Assembly (NCBI GenBank): GCA_965653495.1
Contig: CBFHAJ010000118.1
Span: 1 to 11,818, forward strand
Reading direction: 5' to 3'
DNA: 11,818 bases
Source: AG41 sp965653495
Lineage (GTDB): Bacteria; Gemmatimonadota; Gemmatimonadetes; Gemmatimonadales; GWC2-71-9
Shown: positions 1 through 5,579 of the stretch, one piece after another
Numbering within the stretch: the first letter of the stretch is position 1
How the letters are laid out: each line of letters opens with the position of its first letter
Program-made: the position numbers and the translations under genes
The notes under the pieces: generated by a model
Databases searched by the model: none
Seen by the model: the letters and a program-made list of their open reading frames with translations, nothing else
What the model was told of the DNA's origin: nothing

Positions 1-1
1 G

Positions 2-124
2 GTGGGTGTGGCGGAGGCCACGCCGGCGCCTGACCAGCTCGTCAAACTATGGCAGCAACGCGTGGATCTCATGCAGCAGCTCGTGGGCGTTCACGTCACG
101 CGGGCCGCTTATGTGGGGCTCTAG
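2..124 (+). CDS. C-terminal fragment of an unidentified protein (5' truncated)
   Basis: Reading frame 2 is open from the window edge to a TAG at 122-124 and gives about 40 residues ending in VTRAAYVGL. The segment is rich in Gln, Leu and Val (PDQLVKLWQQRVDLMQQL) and looks like an amphipathic helix. The overlapping frame 3 gives a Ser/Arg/Trp-rich peptide typical of a shadow frame, so frame 2 is preferred here. The stop lies 22 bases before the start chosen for the next gene, so the two are probably co-transcribed. I do not recognise the family. In similar genomes secreted PDZ proteins often follow a sigma/anti-sigma pair, but nothing visible proves that here. Confidence 0.45.
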   Translation: MGVAEATPAPDQLVKLWQQRVDLMQQLVGVHVTRAAYVGL

Positions 125-146
125 AGGCCCTGGAGGCATTTCGCTT

Positions 147-1202
147 TTGCTGCGTCCGTGGTTGTTCATCGGCGCCGTCTCGGCACTGTGCACCGCTGGG
201 CTGACGGCCCTGGAGCATACACCCGCCCCCCCCCCCCCCGCCCCGGCCGCCCCCGCCCCCCGAGCCCCACGTGCCCGGCCCCCGCGCGTGGCACGCACGC
301 CGGGCGCGTTCGCGTTCGCGTGGAGCGACAACCACGGCCGAATCGGGGTGATCGTCGGGACCGATGCGAACGTCGAGAGCGACAAGATCGGGGCCAAGAT
401 CGAGGCCGTGACGCCCGGCGGGCCGGCCGACAAGGCGGGACTCAAGGTGGGCGACATCATCAGCAAGTTCTCCGGCACGGCGCTCGGCGGCCTCAAGGCT
501 GAGGATGAAGACGAATCCGGTCCGGGGCGCAGGCTGATCGCGCTCGCCCGCAAGCTCGAGCCGGGCGACACCGTGCGGCTCGAGTATCGCCGCGGCAGCG
601 ACACCAAGCAGGCGACCCTCGTGGCAGAGGACCTCGACGGCGGCATGCGCGTAGAAATGCCACCGATGGCGATGCCCAAGGTCATGGCGATGCCTGATAT
701 CCGCATGGATTGGTCGTGGGGAGAGCCGTGGGGTGACCTCGATATGGTGAGCCTGAACCCGGACCTGGGGGACTACTTCGGCACCAAGGAGGGCATCCTG
801 GTGGTGAAAACGCCGGCCGACTCGAGCCTGCCGCTCAAGGCCGGGGATGTGATCCTGTCGATCGGCGGCCGGAAGCCTACGAGCCAGTCCCATGCGATGC
901 GCATCCTGCGGTCCTATGAGCGGGGTGAATCCGTCTCGATCGATATCATGCGCAAGCAGAAGCGCACGACGCTCACCTGGCAGGTGCCGGACCCGGAGCG
1001 TCGCATGCGCCACGAGATGGAACGCATGCAACGCAAGGAACGCGAGGACGAGAGCAGCTTGCGGCGGTTGTGGCAGCGGCAGCAGCAGGACGTGGAACGG
1101 ATGGCACGGGAGCGGCTGACTGATCTGCGGCGGCAGTTGGAGGAGAAGCAGGTGGAGATGCGCCGGCTGCTCCGGCGCGCGACCCATCTCCAGCAGGTCT
1201 AG
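147..1202 (+). CDS. Exported protein with two PDZ domains and C-terminal coiled coil
   Basis: This is probably a cell-envelope scaffold or peptide-binding protein; no protease domain is visible. From a TTG at 147, ten bases after GGAGG (132-136), it has 351 residues. Residues 1-22 form a signal peptide or anchor (LRPWLFIGAVSALCTAGLTA), followed by a Pro/Ala/Arg-rich linker to about 55. PDZ domain 1 spans about 64-161 (GVIVG, GGPADKAGLKVGDII). A Met-rich linker covers about 167-187. PDZ domain 2 spans about 208-281 (EGILVVKTPADSSLPLKAGDVILSIGG). Residues 282-345 are a highly charged Arg/Glu/Gln coiled coil. In DegP-type proteases PDZ domains follow a catalytic domain, which is absent here. An ATG at 111 would add 12 residues but has no ribosome binding site. 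A 14-base C run lies in the linker. The gene converges with the kinase, with only three bases between the stops. Confidence 0.8.
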   Translation: MLRPWLFIGAVSALCTAGLTALEHTPAPPPPAPAAPAPRAPRARPPRVARTPGAFAFAWSDNHGRIGVIVGTDANVESDKIGAKIEAVTPGGPADKAGLKVGDIISKFSGTALGGLKAEDEDESGPGRRLIALARKLEPGDTVRLEYRRGSDTKQATLVAEDLDGGMRVEMPPMAMPKVMAMPDIRMDWSWGEPWGDLDMVSLNPDLGDYFGTKEGILVVKTPADSSLPLKAGDVILSIGGRKPTSQSHAMRILRSYERGESVSIDIMRKQKRTTLTWQVPDPERRMRHEMERMQRKEREDESSLRRLWQRQQQDVERMARERLTDLRRQLEEKQVEMRRLLRRATHLQQV

Positions 1203-1205
1203 CGG

Positions 1206-3131
1206 TCAGGTCGCGCGGCGCGCTGGCAGCACCTGATCGAACGCGGCGAACTCGAACGGCTTGGGCACGCACGGCCGCCCGGTGGATGCCAGGAAACCCC
1301 GCACGCTGTCGTCCACCAGCTGCCCGGTCGTGAAAATCACCCGCTCGGCGTACGACGGATCGCGCGCTTTGAGCTCCCCGAACAGCTGCTCGCCCGACAA
1401 GTCCGGCATCCGCATGTCGATGATCACCGCGTCGAACGCATCTTCGCGCATGCGCGCCAGGGCTTCTTTGCCGCTCGCCGTGGTCTCCACCTCGTGCCCG
1501 CGGCTCGACAGGTAGCGCTGCAGGGCGACCCGCACCGACGCCTCGTCGTCCACCACCAGGACGTGCAGCCGGTCCGTGACCGCTTGCACCACCGGCGTGG
1601 TGGGCGACTCACCGGTGCCCCGCGGGGCCACGATCGGGAGCTCGATCACGAAGCGGGCTCCGCCCTGCGCGGCGTTCTCCGCCCAGATGCGGCCTTCGTG
1701 CTCCCGCACGATGCCGAGTGAGATGGAGAGGCCGAGCCCGGTGCCTGAGCCGGTCGGCTTGGTGGTGAAGAACGGGTTGAAGATCCGCTCGAGCAGGTTG
1801 GGCGGGATGCCCGGCCCCGTGTCTTCCACCTCGATGCGGATCAGGCCACCCGCCCGGCGCGTGCGCACCGTGAGCCGCTGCTGGTCCCGCTCCGCCCGCT
1901 CCATCGCCTGCTCGGCGTTGGTGATCAGGTTCAGGAACACCTGCTGCAGCTGGTGCGCGTCGGCCATGGTCTCGGGGACCTGGTCGTCGTAGTCGCGCTG
2001 CACGTCGATGCCGCGCACCCGCAGCTCGTAGCCGCGCAGCTCGAGGGTGTCGTCCAGCACCTGGTTGACCGACGTGGGCGTCCGCTCGGGCTTATGCTGG
2101 CGCGCGAAGGTCAGCAGGTTCTGCACGATACGCGACGCGCGGCGCGCCTCGGCGTAGATCATCTCCGCCGCGGTGCGCTGATCGGGCGGGAAGCGCTTCT
2201 CCGACAAGAGCAGCTGTGCGAACGCCGAGATCCCGGCGAGGGGGTTATTCAGCTCGTGCGCCACGCCCGACACGAGCTGCCCGATCGCCGACATCTTCTC
2301 GGATTGAATCAACTGCTCCTGCAGCATCTTCTGATCGGTCACGTCGCGGATCACGCACAGCACCTCTTCGTCCAGCTGCGGCGTCGAGTAGGTGACCTGA
2401 ATGGTGCGTACGTTCGCGTCCTTGGCGTAGAAGCTCGTCTCGAACAGCCCCGTCTCGCCGGCGAGCGCCCGCTGGAAGTTCGCCAGGGCCTTGGGGAGTT
2501 CGTCGTCGGGGAGCATGGGGGCGAACCACTGTCCCACGAGCTCCTCGCGGCGATACCCCGAGATGATCTCTGCGGCGTGATTGAACGTGGTGAACCGGCC
2601 GTTCGCGTCCAGGGTGACGATCGCGTCGGACGCGGATTCGAACAGGTTGCGGTAGCGGGCCTCCGACCGCGCCAGGGTCTCCTGTGCCCGCTTTTGCTCG
2701 GTGACGTCGCGCAGCGTCGCCACCGTGCCGATCAGCTCCCCCTCTACGAGCAGCGGAGTCGTAGACACCGCGACCACGCGCTCCTCGCCGCTCGTGCTCA
2801 GGATCTTGGTTTCGTAGTGCTGCTCCTCGCCCTCGAACGCCAGGTGCTCCCGCTCGGCCACGTGCTCGCGCTCGGCGGGGTCGACCACGTCGTTGATGGG
2901 TGTCCCGGGCAGGTCATCGAGCGGCCGGCCGAACAGGGCGGCGGCCGCGCGGTTGGCCGTGACGATGCGCCGGTCGAGGCCGGTGACCACCACGGCGTCC
3001 GCCAGCGCGGCCACGATCTCGGCGGCGACGCGCTGCGAGTCCAGCGGGCGCTTGGGTCCCGGCTTGGGAGGAGGCTGTGCGGGCGAGCGCACGCCGCGCG
3101 CGGGCGTCGCGCGCCGACCCTTACTGCTCAT
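1206..3131 (-). CDS. Cytoplasmic hybrid histidine kinase, PAS-PAS-HisKA-HATPase-REC
   Basis: The 641-residue sensor kinase autophosphorylates on His and passes phosphate to its own receiver domain. It has no membrane segment, so it senses something in the cytoplasm. After a basic Pro-rich tail (1-30) come PAS-PAC 1 (about 34-147) and PAS-PAC 2 (157-270). HisKA follows with AHELNNPL and phospho-acceptor His292. The ATPase has an N-box NLITNAEQAM (N401/N405), G1 DTGPGI (437-442), F-box NPFFTTK and G2 GSGTGLGL (461-468). The receiver (522-636) has acidic D528/D529, phospho-acceptor D572, T601/T602 and K624, so all key residues are present. There is no DNA-binding output, so a separate phosphotransfer or response partner is expected elsewhere. 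The ATG overlaps the stop of the upstream HDO gene (ATGA) and has no ribosome binding site of its own, so translation is probably coupled. The ligand is unknown; the HDO product is one candidate. Confidence 0.93.
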   Translation of the reverse strand: MSSKGRRATPARGVRSPAQPPPKPGPKRPLDSQRVAAEIVAALADAVVVTGLDRRIVTANRAAAALFGRPLDDLPGTPINDVVDPAEREHVAEREHLAFEGEEQHYETKILSTSGEERVVAVSTTPLLVEGELIGTVATLRDVTEQKRAQETLARSEARYRNLFESASDAIVTLDANGRFTTFNHAAEIISGYRREELVGQWFAPMLPDDELPKALANFQRALAGETGLFETSFYAKDANVRTIQVTYSTPQLDEEVLCVIRDVTDQKMLQEQLIQSEKMSAIGQLVSGVAHELNNPLAGISAFAQLLLSEKRFPPDQRTAAEMIYAEARRASRIVQNLLTFARQHKPERTPTSVNQVLDDTLELRGYELRVRGIDVQRDYDDQVPETMADAHQLQQVFLNLITNAEQAMERAERDQQRLTVRTRRAGGLIRIEVEDTGPGIPPNLLERIFNPFFTTKPTGSGTGLGLSISLGIVREHEGRIWAENAAQGGARFVIELPIVAPRGTGESPTTPVVQAVTDRLHVLVVDDEASVRVALQRYLSSRGHEVETTASGKEALARMREDAFDAVIIDMRMPDLSGEQLFGELKARDPSYAERVIFTTGQLVDDSVRGFLASTGRPCVPKPFEFAAFDQVLPARRAT

Positions 3132-3802
3132 GAGCCGTACGAGGCCACCATCGCATCCTTCATCAAATCGAGGCTCTTGAGCGCCGCGTCCGTCACGGAG
3201 CGCGGGACCTCACCACGCTTGACGCACCCCTTGATGATCTCGAGCGCGTGGATCGGATGCTCATCGTCGTACTTGGCATGCTCCTCGAGCCACCAGCGCC
3301 CGCGTGGTCCGATCTTCTCGTTCTTCGCCAGCCCGCGCAGCGCCTTCTCGGAGATCTTCTGTGCTACCCCTTCCACCGCGTAATTCGTCGCCGACACGGC
3401 GGCGCCGAACGTCGCGCTGCGGCACATGTCCGTCAGATAGGCATGGAACGCCTTCACGGGGGGCAGCATCGGCTCGGGAACCTGGAAGCGCTCTTTCGGG
3501 ACGTTAAACCCGTCCCCCATCGCGCGCCACATGGCGTCGTGCCGCTTCTCGACGCGGATGTTGTCCCGGAAAAAGGCCTTGCCGTCGTCCGGCGAGCGGT
3601 CGAGCAGCAGCTGCAGCCACTGCGGGAAGTCGCGGATGATCGGATAAAACGCCACGAGAAAGTTCTGAATCCTGCCGTCGATCAGCTCGTTCTCAGACGC
3701 GTGCACGATCACCGGCGTGTCGAGAATCGCTTCGCGACTGGGATCCAGCGCGGCATCGAGATCCGCCACCCATGACGGGTGGGGGGTCACCTGCACAGCC
3801 AT
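3128..3802 (-). CDS. Heme-oxygenase-like diiron oxygenase family protein (TenA/PqqC/CADD/UndA superfamily)
   Basis: The 224-residue protein is all-helical and close to the length of CADD (231). Carboxylate/His residues sit where HDO enzymes bind iron: E85-x2-H88 (VEKRHDAMW), E144 (NYAVEGVA), then H175-x3-D179-x2-H182 (EEHAKYDDEH). HDO enzymes use an O2-activating diiron site for oxidative decarboxylation, N-oxygenation or self-sacrificing p-aminobenzoate synthesis. Which reaction applies here cannot be told. The site supports a real metal centre rather than the metal-free fold of TenA thiaminase or PqqC. The start is fixed by AAGGAG five bases before the ATG. The gene is first in an operon and overlaps the hybrid kinase by four bases. 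It diverges from padR across a region with a 9-bp inverted repeat. Family call strong, substrate unknown. Confidence 0.8.
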   Translation of the reverse strand: MAVQVTPHPSWVADLDAALDPSREAILDTPVIVHASENELIDGRIQNFLVAFYPIIRDFPQWLQLLLDRSPDDGKAFFRDNIRVEKRHDAMWRAMGDGFNVPKERFQVPEPMLPPVKAFHAYLTDMCRSATFGAAVSATNYAVEGVAQKISEKALRGLAKNEKIGPRGRWWLEEHAKYDDEHPIHALEIIKGCVKRGEVPRSVTDAALKSLDLMKDAMVASYGS

Positions 3803-3857
3803 CTCGTCTCCTTCCGGGCGCTCGGACTAAGTAAATCGGGGGCTTGCAAGGGCTCCA

Positions 3858-3885
3858 AATGTACCACCCTGGTCCCCCCGCACAA
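3858..3885 (-). promoter_or_regulatory. Weak candidate promoter for the HDO-kinase operon
   Basis: On the minus strand TTGTGC (3880-3885) and TACATT (3858-3863) are 16 bases apart, matching 3/6 and 4/6 of the sigma70 consensus. Transcription would start about 47 bases before the HDO start codon. The -35 overlaps the right-hand inverted repeat. The match is weak and is reported mainly because of its position. Confidence 0.25.
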
Positions 3886-3909
3886 GTTCATGCGGCCTTA
3901 GAACTTGTG
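3881..3909. promoter_or_regulatory. Probable operator: 9-bp perfect inverted repeat with 11-bp spacer
   Basis: CACAAGTTC (3881-3889) and GAACTTGTG (3901-3909) are perfect reverse complements. Their centres are 20 bp apart, about two helical turns, as expected for a dimeric repressor binding one DNA face. No T-run follows on either strand, and the site lies between two divergent starts, so an operator is more likely than a terminator. The arms differ from CIRCE and from LexA boxes. The regulator is unknown; the neighbouring PadR is one possibility. Confidence 0.55.
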
Positions 3910-3949
3910 ACATCGGCGCCTGAAGCGCTGTGAGCGCAGTTACGGGGGA

Positions 3950-3979
3950 TTGACACGATATATCGTCTCGAAATATCTT
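3950..3979 (+). promoter_or_regulatory. padR promoter (TTGACA, 18 bp, TATCTT)
   Basis: A perfect -35 TTGACA (3950-3955) is followed 18 bases later by TATCTT (3974-3979), 4/6 to the -10 consensus. The predicted start near 3986 gives a leader of about 26 nt containing the GAGGAG ribosome binding site (4001-4006). The palindrome at 3952-3969 fills the spacer, so a bound repressor would block RNA polymerase. Confidence 0.6.
3952..3969. promoter_or_regulatory. Probable PadR autoregulatory operator
   Basis: ACGATATATCGT (3955-3966) is a perfect 12-bp palindrome. Beyond one mismatched pair it continues with GA/TC, giving 16 matched bases of 18. It sits between the -35 and -10 elements of the padR promoter. 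PadR-family repressors commonly bind AT-rich palindromes in their own promoters, so self-repression is the simplest reading. Confidence 0.55.
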
Positions 3980-4011
3980 CGCGTTACATCGCAACCCAAC
4001 GAGGAGAGACA

Positions 4012-4557
4012 ATGGCGCGACAGTTCGGCTGGGACAGCTTCGCTTTTGGCTTTGGCCCGCGCGGGTTCTTCTTCGGCGGCCCTCGGGGCCGCCGGCGCCG
4101 CCAGTGGTTCGAGTCGGGCGACATGAAGTACGTGATCCTCGAGCTGCTCAAGGACAAGCCGCGCCACGGCTACGAGGTCATGAAGGAGCTGGAGGAGCAG
4201 CTCCACGGCTGCTACTCGCCGTCGCCGGGAACGGTCTACCCGACGCTCCAATGGCTCGAAGACGAGGGCCTGGTCGTGGCGAAGGATGTCGAGGGGAAGA
4301 AGGTCTACGAGATCACCGATGCGGGGCGCCGCTTTCTCGACGAGCACCGCGACGTGGTCGACGACATCTTCGAGCGCGTACGCGACGCCGTGGACCGCGC
4401 GCTGGGCGGGGGGATGGCAGACGTGAACCGCGGCGTGGGACGACTGGTGCGCGCCGTGTACCGCGCCGGGTGGAAGGCGCGCGACGAGGCGGCCCGGCGC
4501 CGGCTGGTCGAGCTCGTGGACCGGATGATCGCCGACGTGGAAGGGCTCGCGAACTAA
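4012..4557 (+). CDS. PadR-family winged-helix transcriptional regulator
   Basis: The 181-residue regulator has an N-terminal extension rich in Phe, Gly and Arg (about 5-32) and then a PadR winged helix-turn-helix (about 36-112). The family signatures are DMKYVILELLKDKPRHGYEV, PSPGTVYPTLQWLEDEGLV and KKVYEITDAGRRFL. The C-terminal part (about 113-181) is charged and helical, as in PadR dimerisation domains, but shorter than the classical Vir_act_alpha_C domain. The start is supported by GAGGAG five bases upstream. It has its own promoter with a palindrome in the spacer, so it is probably autoregulated. It is divergent from the HDO-kinase operon and convergent with the Mo-hydroxylase operon, whose last stop codon overlaps its own. 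Targets and effector cannot be read from the sequence; PadR proteins often respond to phenolics or drugs. Confidence 0.93.
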   Translation: MARQFGWDSFAFGFGPRGFFFGGPRGRRRRQWFESGDMKYVILELLKDKPRHGYEVMKELEEQLHGCYSPSPGTVYPTLQWLEDEGLVVAKDVEGKKVYEITDAGRRFLDEHRDVVDDIFERVRDAVDRALGGGMADVNRGVGRLVRAVYRAGWKARDEAARRRLVELVDRMIADVEGLAN

Positions 4558-5579
4558 GCGCGGCGCCGGCGCAGCTCGGCGAGGGCGCGCGTCACGTACA
4601 CGCGTGTCATCTGCTTGCGCCACGACAACTCAAAATCGGTGTTGTCGAGGGGCTTGGCGGGGCGGTACGCGGCGTCGGCGGCCGCCGCGATCGCCTCGTC
4701 CGACAGTTGGGTGCCAACGAGTGCCGCGCCCGCCTCGGGTACCTCCTGCGGATAGCTGGCCACCCCGCCCAGCACGATTCTCGCTTCCTCCACCGTTCCG
4801 CGTTCCGACTGCCCACTTCCGCCTTTCCAGCGGACCCAGGCCGCGACGCCGAGCACCGGGAAATCGAACGAGTCGCGGCGGCGCAGTTTGTGGTAGACGG
4901 CGTCCCACCCGTCGGGCGGGGGCAGGGTCAGCCGCACCTCCGTCAGGACTTCATCGGTGTGTTTCGTGAGGTAGTTGATCCCATCGTTGTGGTAGATCCG
5001 CGCGGCGGGGACCACCCGCTCGCCACCAGGTCCGACCAGCACGTACTCGGCGCCTAACGCCACCATCACCGGCGCCACGTCGGACGAGCTCACCGCCCAA
5101 CAGCGGGGGCTCGACGGCGCGACCCAGCAGATGTGGCCGTCCTTCTTCATGCAGAAGTCGATCGCCTTGCGCCACTCGTACGTCTGGTCGTAGTAATTGC
5201 AGCGCGTGTCGAGGCAGAGATTGCCGCCGAGCGTGCCCATGTTGCGGAGCAGGGGCGTGGAGACGAGGGCGGCGGCGCTGGCGACGACCGGGGCTGACTG
5301 GCGGACGGGCGGACTGGCGGACAGCTCTGAGAGCGTGAGACACGATCCGAGCACCAGCCTTCCGTCCGCCGTTCCGCCGGTCCGCCCGACCGCCCTCAGC
5401 TCTCTCATGCCCATCAGCGAGACGACCACTCGCGGCTCCTGCTGCCGCCGCTTCATGTTCGGATAGAGGTCGGTGCCTCCCGCCACGTACGCGCCGTCCG
5501 GGCCGGCGTCGGCTTTGATGGCGAGCGCCTCGTCAAGCGTCCGCGGTTGCAGGTACGTGAACGCCGGAAGCCGAAGCAT
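4554..5579 (-). CDS. FAD-binding subunit of a molybdenum hydroxylase, HcrB-like with extra [4Fe-4S] insertion
   Basis: The 341-residue subunit carries FAD and passes electrons between the iron-sulfur subunit and the outer partner. FAD motifs are AGGTDL (33-38) and NMGTLGGNL (113-121). Directly after the second comes a Cys-rich insertion with C127, C143, C151 and C160 (TRCNYYDQTYEWRKAIDFC and following), plus C122. The spacings 16, 8 and 9 equal those I recall for the [4Fe-4S] ligands of 4-hydroxybenzoyl-CoA reductase beta (HcrB). Ordinary xanthine dehydrogenase or CO dehydrogenase FAD subunits lack this loop. The gene is last in the operon; its ATG overlaps the Mo-subunit stop by one base (TGATG). 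Its stop overlaps that of padR from the other strand. Two 8-bp repeat arrays encode residues near 63-74 and 85-95. Substrate unproven. Confidence 0.9.
   Translation of the reverse strand: MLRLPAFTYLQPRTLDEALAIKADAGPDGAYVAGGTDLYPNMKRRQQEPRVVVSLMGMRELRAVGRTGGTADGRLVLGSCLTLSELSASPPVRQSAPVVASAAALVSTPLLRNMGTLGGNLCLDTRCNYYDQTYEWRKAIDFCMKKDGHICWVAPSSPRCWAVSSSDVAPVMVALGAEYVLVGPGGERVVPAARIYHNDGINYLTKHTDEVLTEVRLTLPPPDGWDAVYHKLRRRDSFDFPVLGVAAWVRWKGGSGQSERGTVEEARIVLGGVASYPQEVPEAGAALVGTQLSDEAIAAAADAAYRPAKPLDNTDFELSWRKQMTRVYVTRALAELRRRRA
4813..4828 (-). repeat. Short degenerate octamer array
   Basis: On the minus strand GGAAAGGC (4821-4828) and GGAAGTGG (4813-4820) continue the octamer theme seen elsewhere in this operon and decay toward 4793. 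Only two units are recognisable, so this is the weakest member. It encodes part of the GGSGQSERG loop of the FAD subunit. Confidence 0.3.
5295..5326 (+). repeat. Octamer tandem array, forward arm (FAD-subunit gene)
   Basis: Four consecutive 8-bp units related to GG[A/T]CNGGC start at 5295, 5303, 5311 and 5319. The best are GGACGGGC (5303-5310) and GGACTGGC (5311-5318). The 11-mer GACTGGCGGAC occurs twice, 16 bp apart. The array faces the reverse array at 5360-5391. Confidence 0.65.
5360..5391 (-). repeat. Octamer tandem array, reverse arm (FAD-subunit gene)
   Basis: Read on the minus strand, four units run from 5391 down to 5360. They include GGTCGGGC (5384-5391) and GGACCGGC (5376-5383). 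They encode the Gly/Thr-rich loop at about residues 63-74 of the FAD subunit. Together with the array at 5295-5326 this makes an imperfect inverted repeat around a 33-bp centre that encodes the conserved LVLGSCLTLSEL segment. Confidence 0.65.

Noticed and set aside
6..146. Upstream extension of the PDZ gene to the GTG at position 6
   Set aside because: It would place a Ser/Arg/Trp-rich stretch before the signal peptide and overlap the more protein-like frame ending at 124.
96..1187. Minus-strand open frames opposite the PDZ gene
   Set aside because: They read through the poly-C run as a Gly tract and lack any recognisable domain; the plus strand has two clear PDZ domains.
1953..3383. Long plus-strand open frame opposite the kinase and HDO genes
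   Set aside because: Its product is a monotonous Arg/Leu/His/Gly/Val-rich chain without motifs, and the minus strand has full kinase and HDO signatures. It is an antisense shadow of high-GC codon use.
3128..3802. Calling the HDO protein PqqC or TenA
   Set aside because: No PQQ or thiamine gene is nearby, and the retained metal-ligand set points to a diiron enzyme of the same fold.
3881..3909. CIRCE element or LexA box
   Set aside because: The arm sequence and the 11-bp spacer do not match CIRCE (N9) or the usual LexA layouts.
3925..3937. GCGCT-GTG-AGCGC mini-palindrome
   Set aside because: A five-base stem of G/C in high-GC DNA is expected by chance and does not align with a promoter element.
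4104..5057. Plus-strand frame running from inside padR into the FAD-subunit gene
   Set aside because: Arg/Gly-rich, out of frame with PadR and antisense to conserved FAD motifs.
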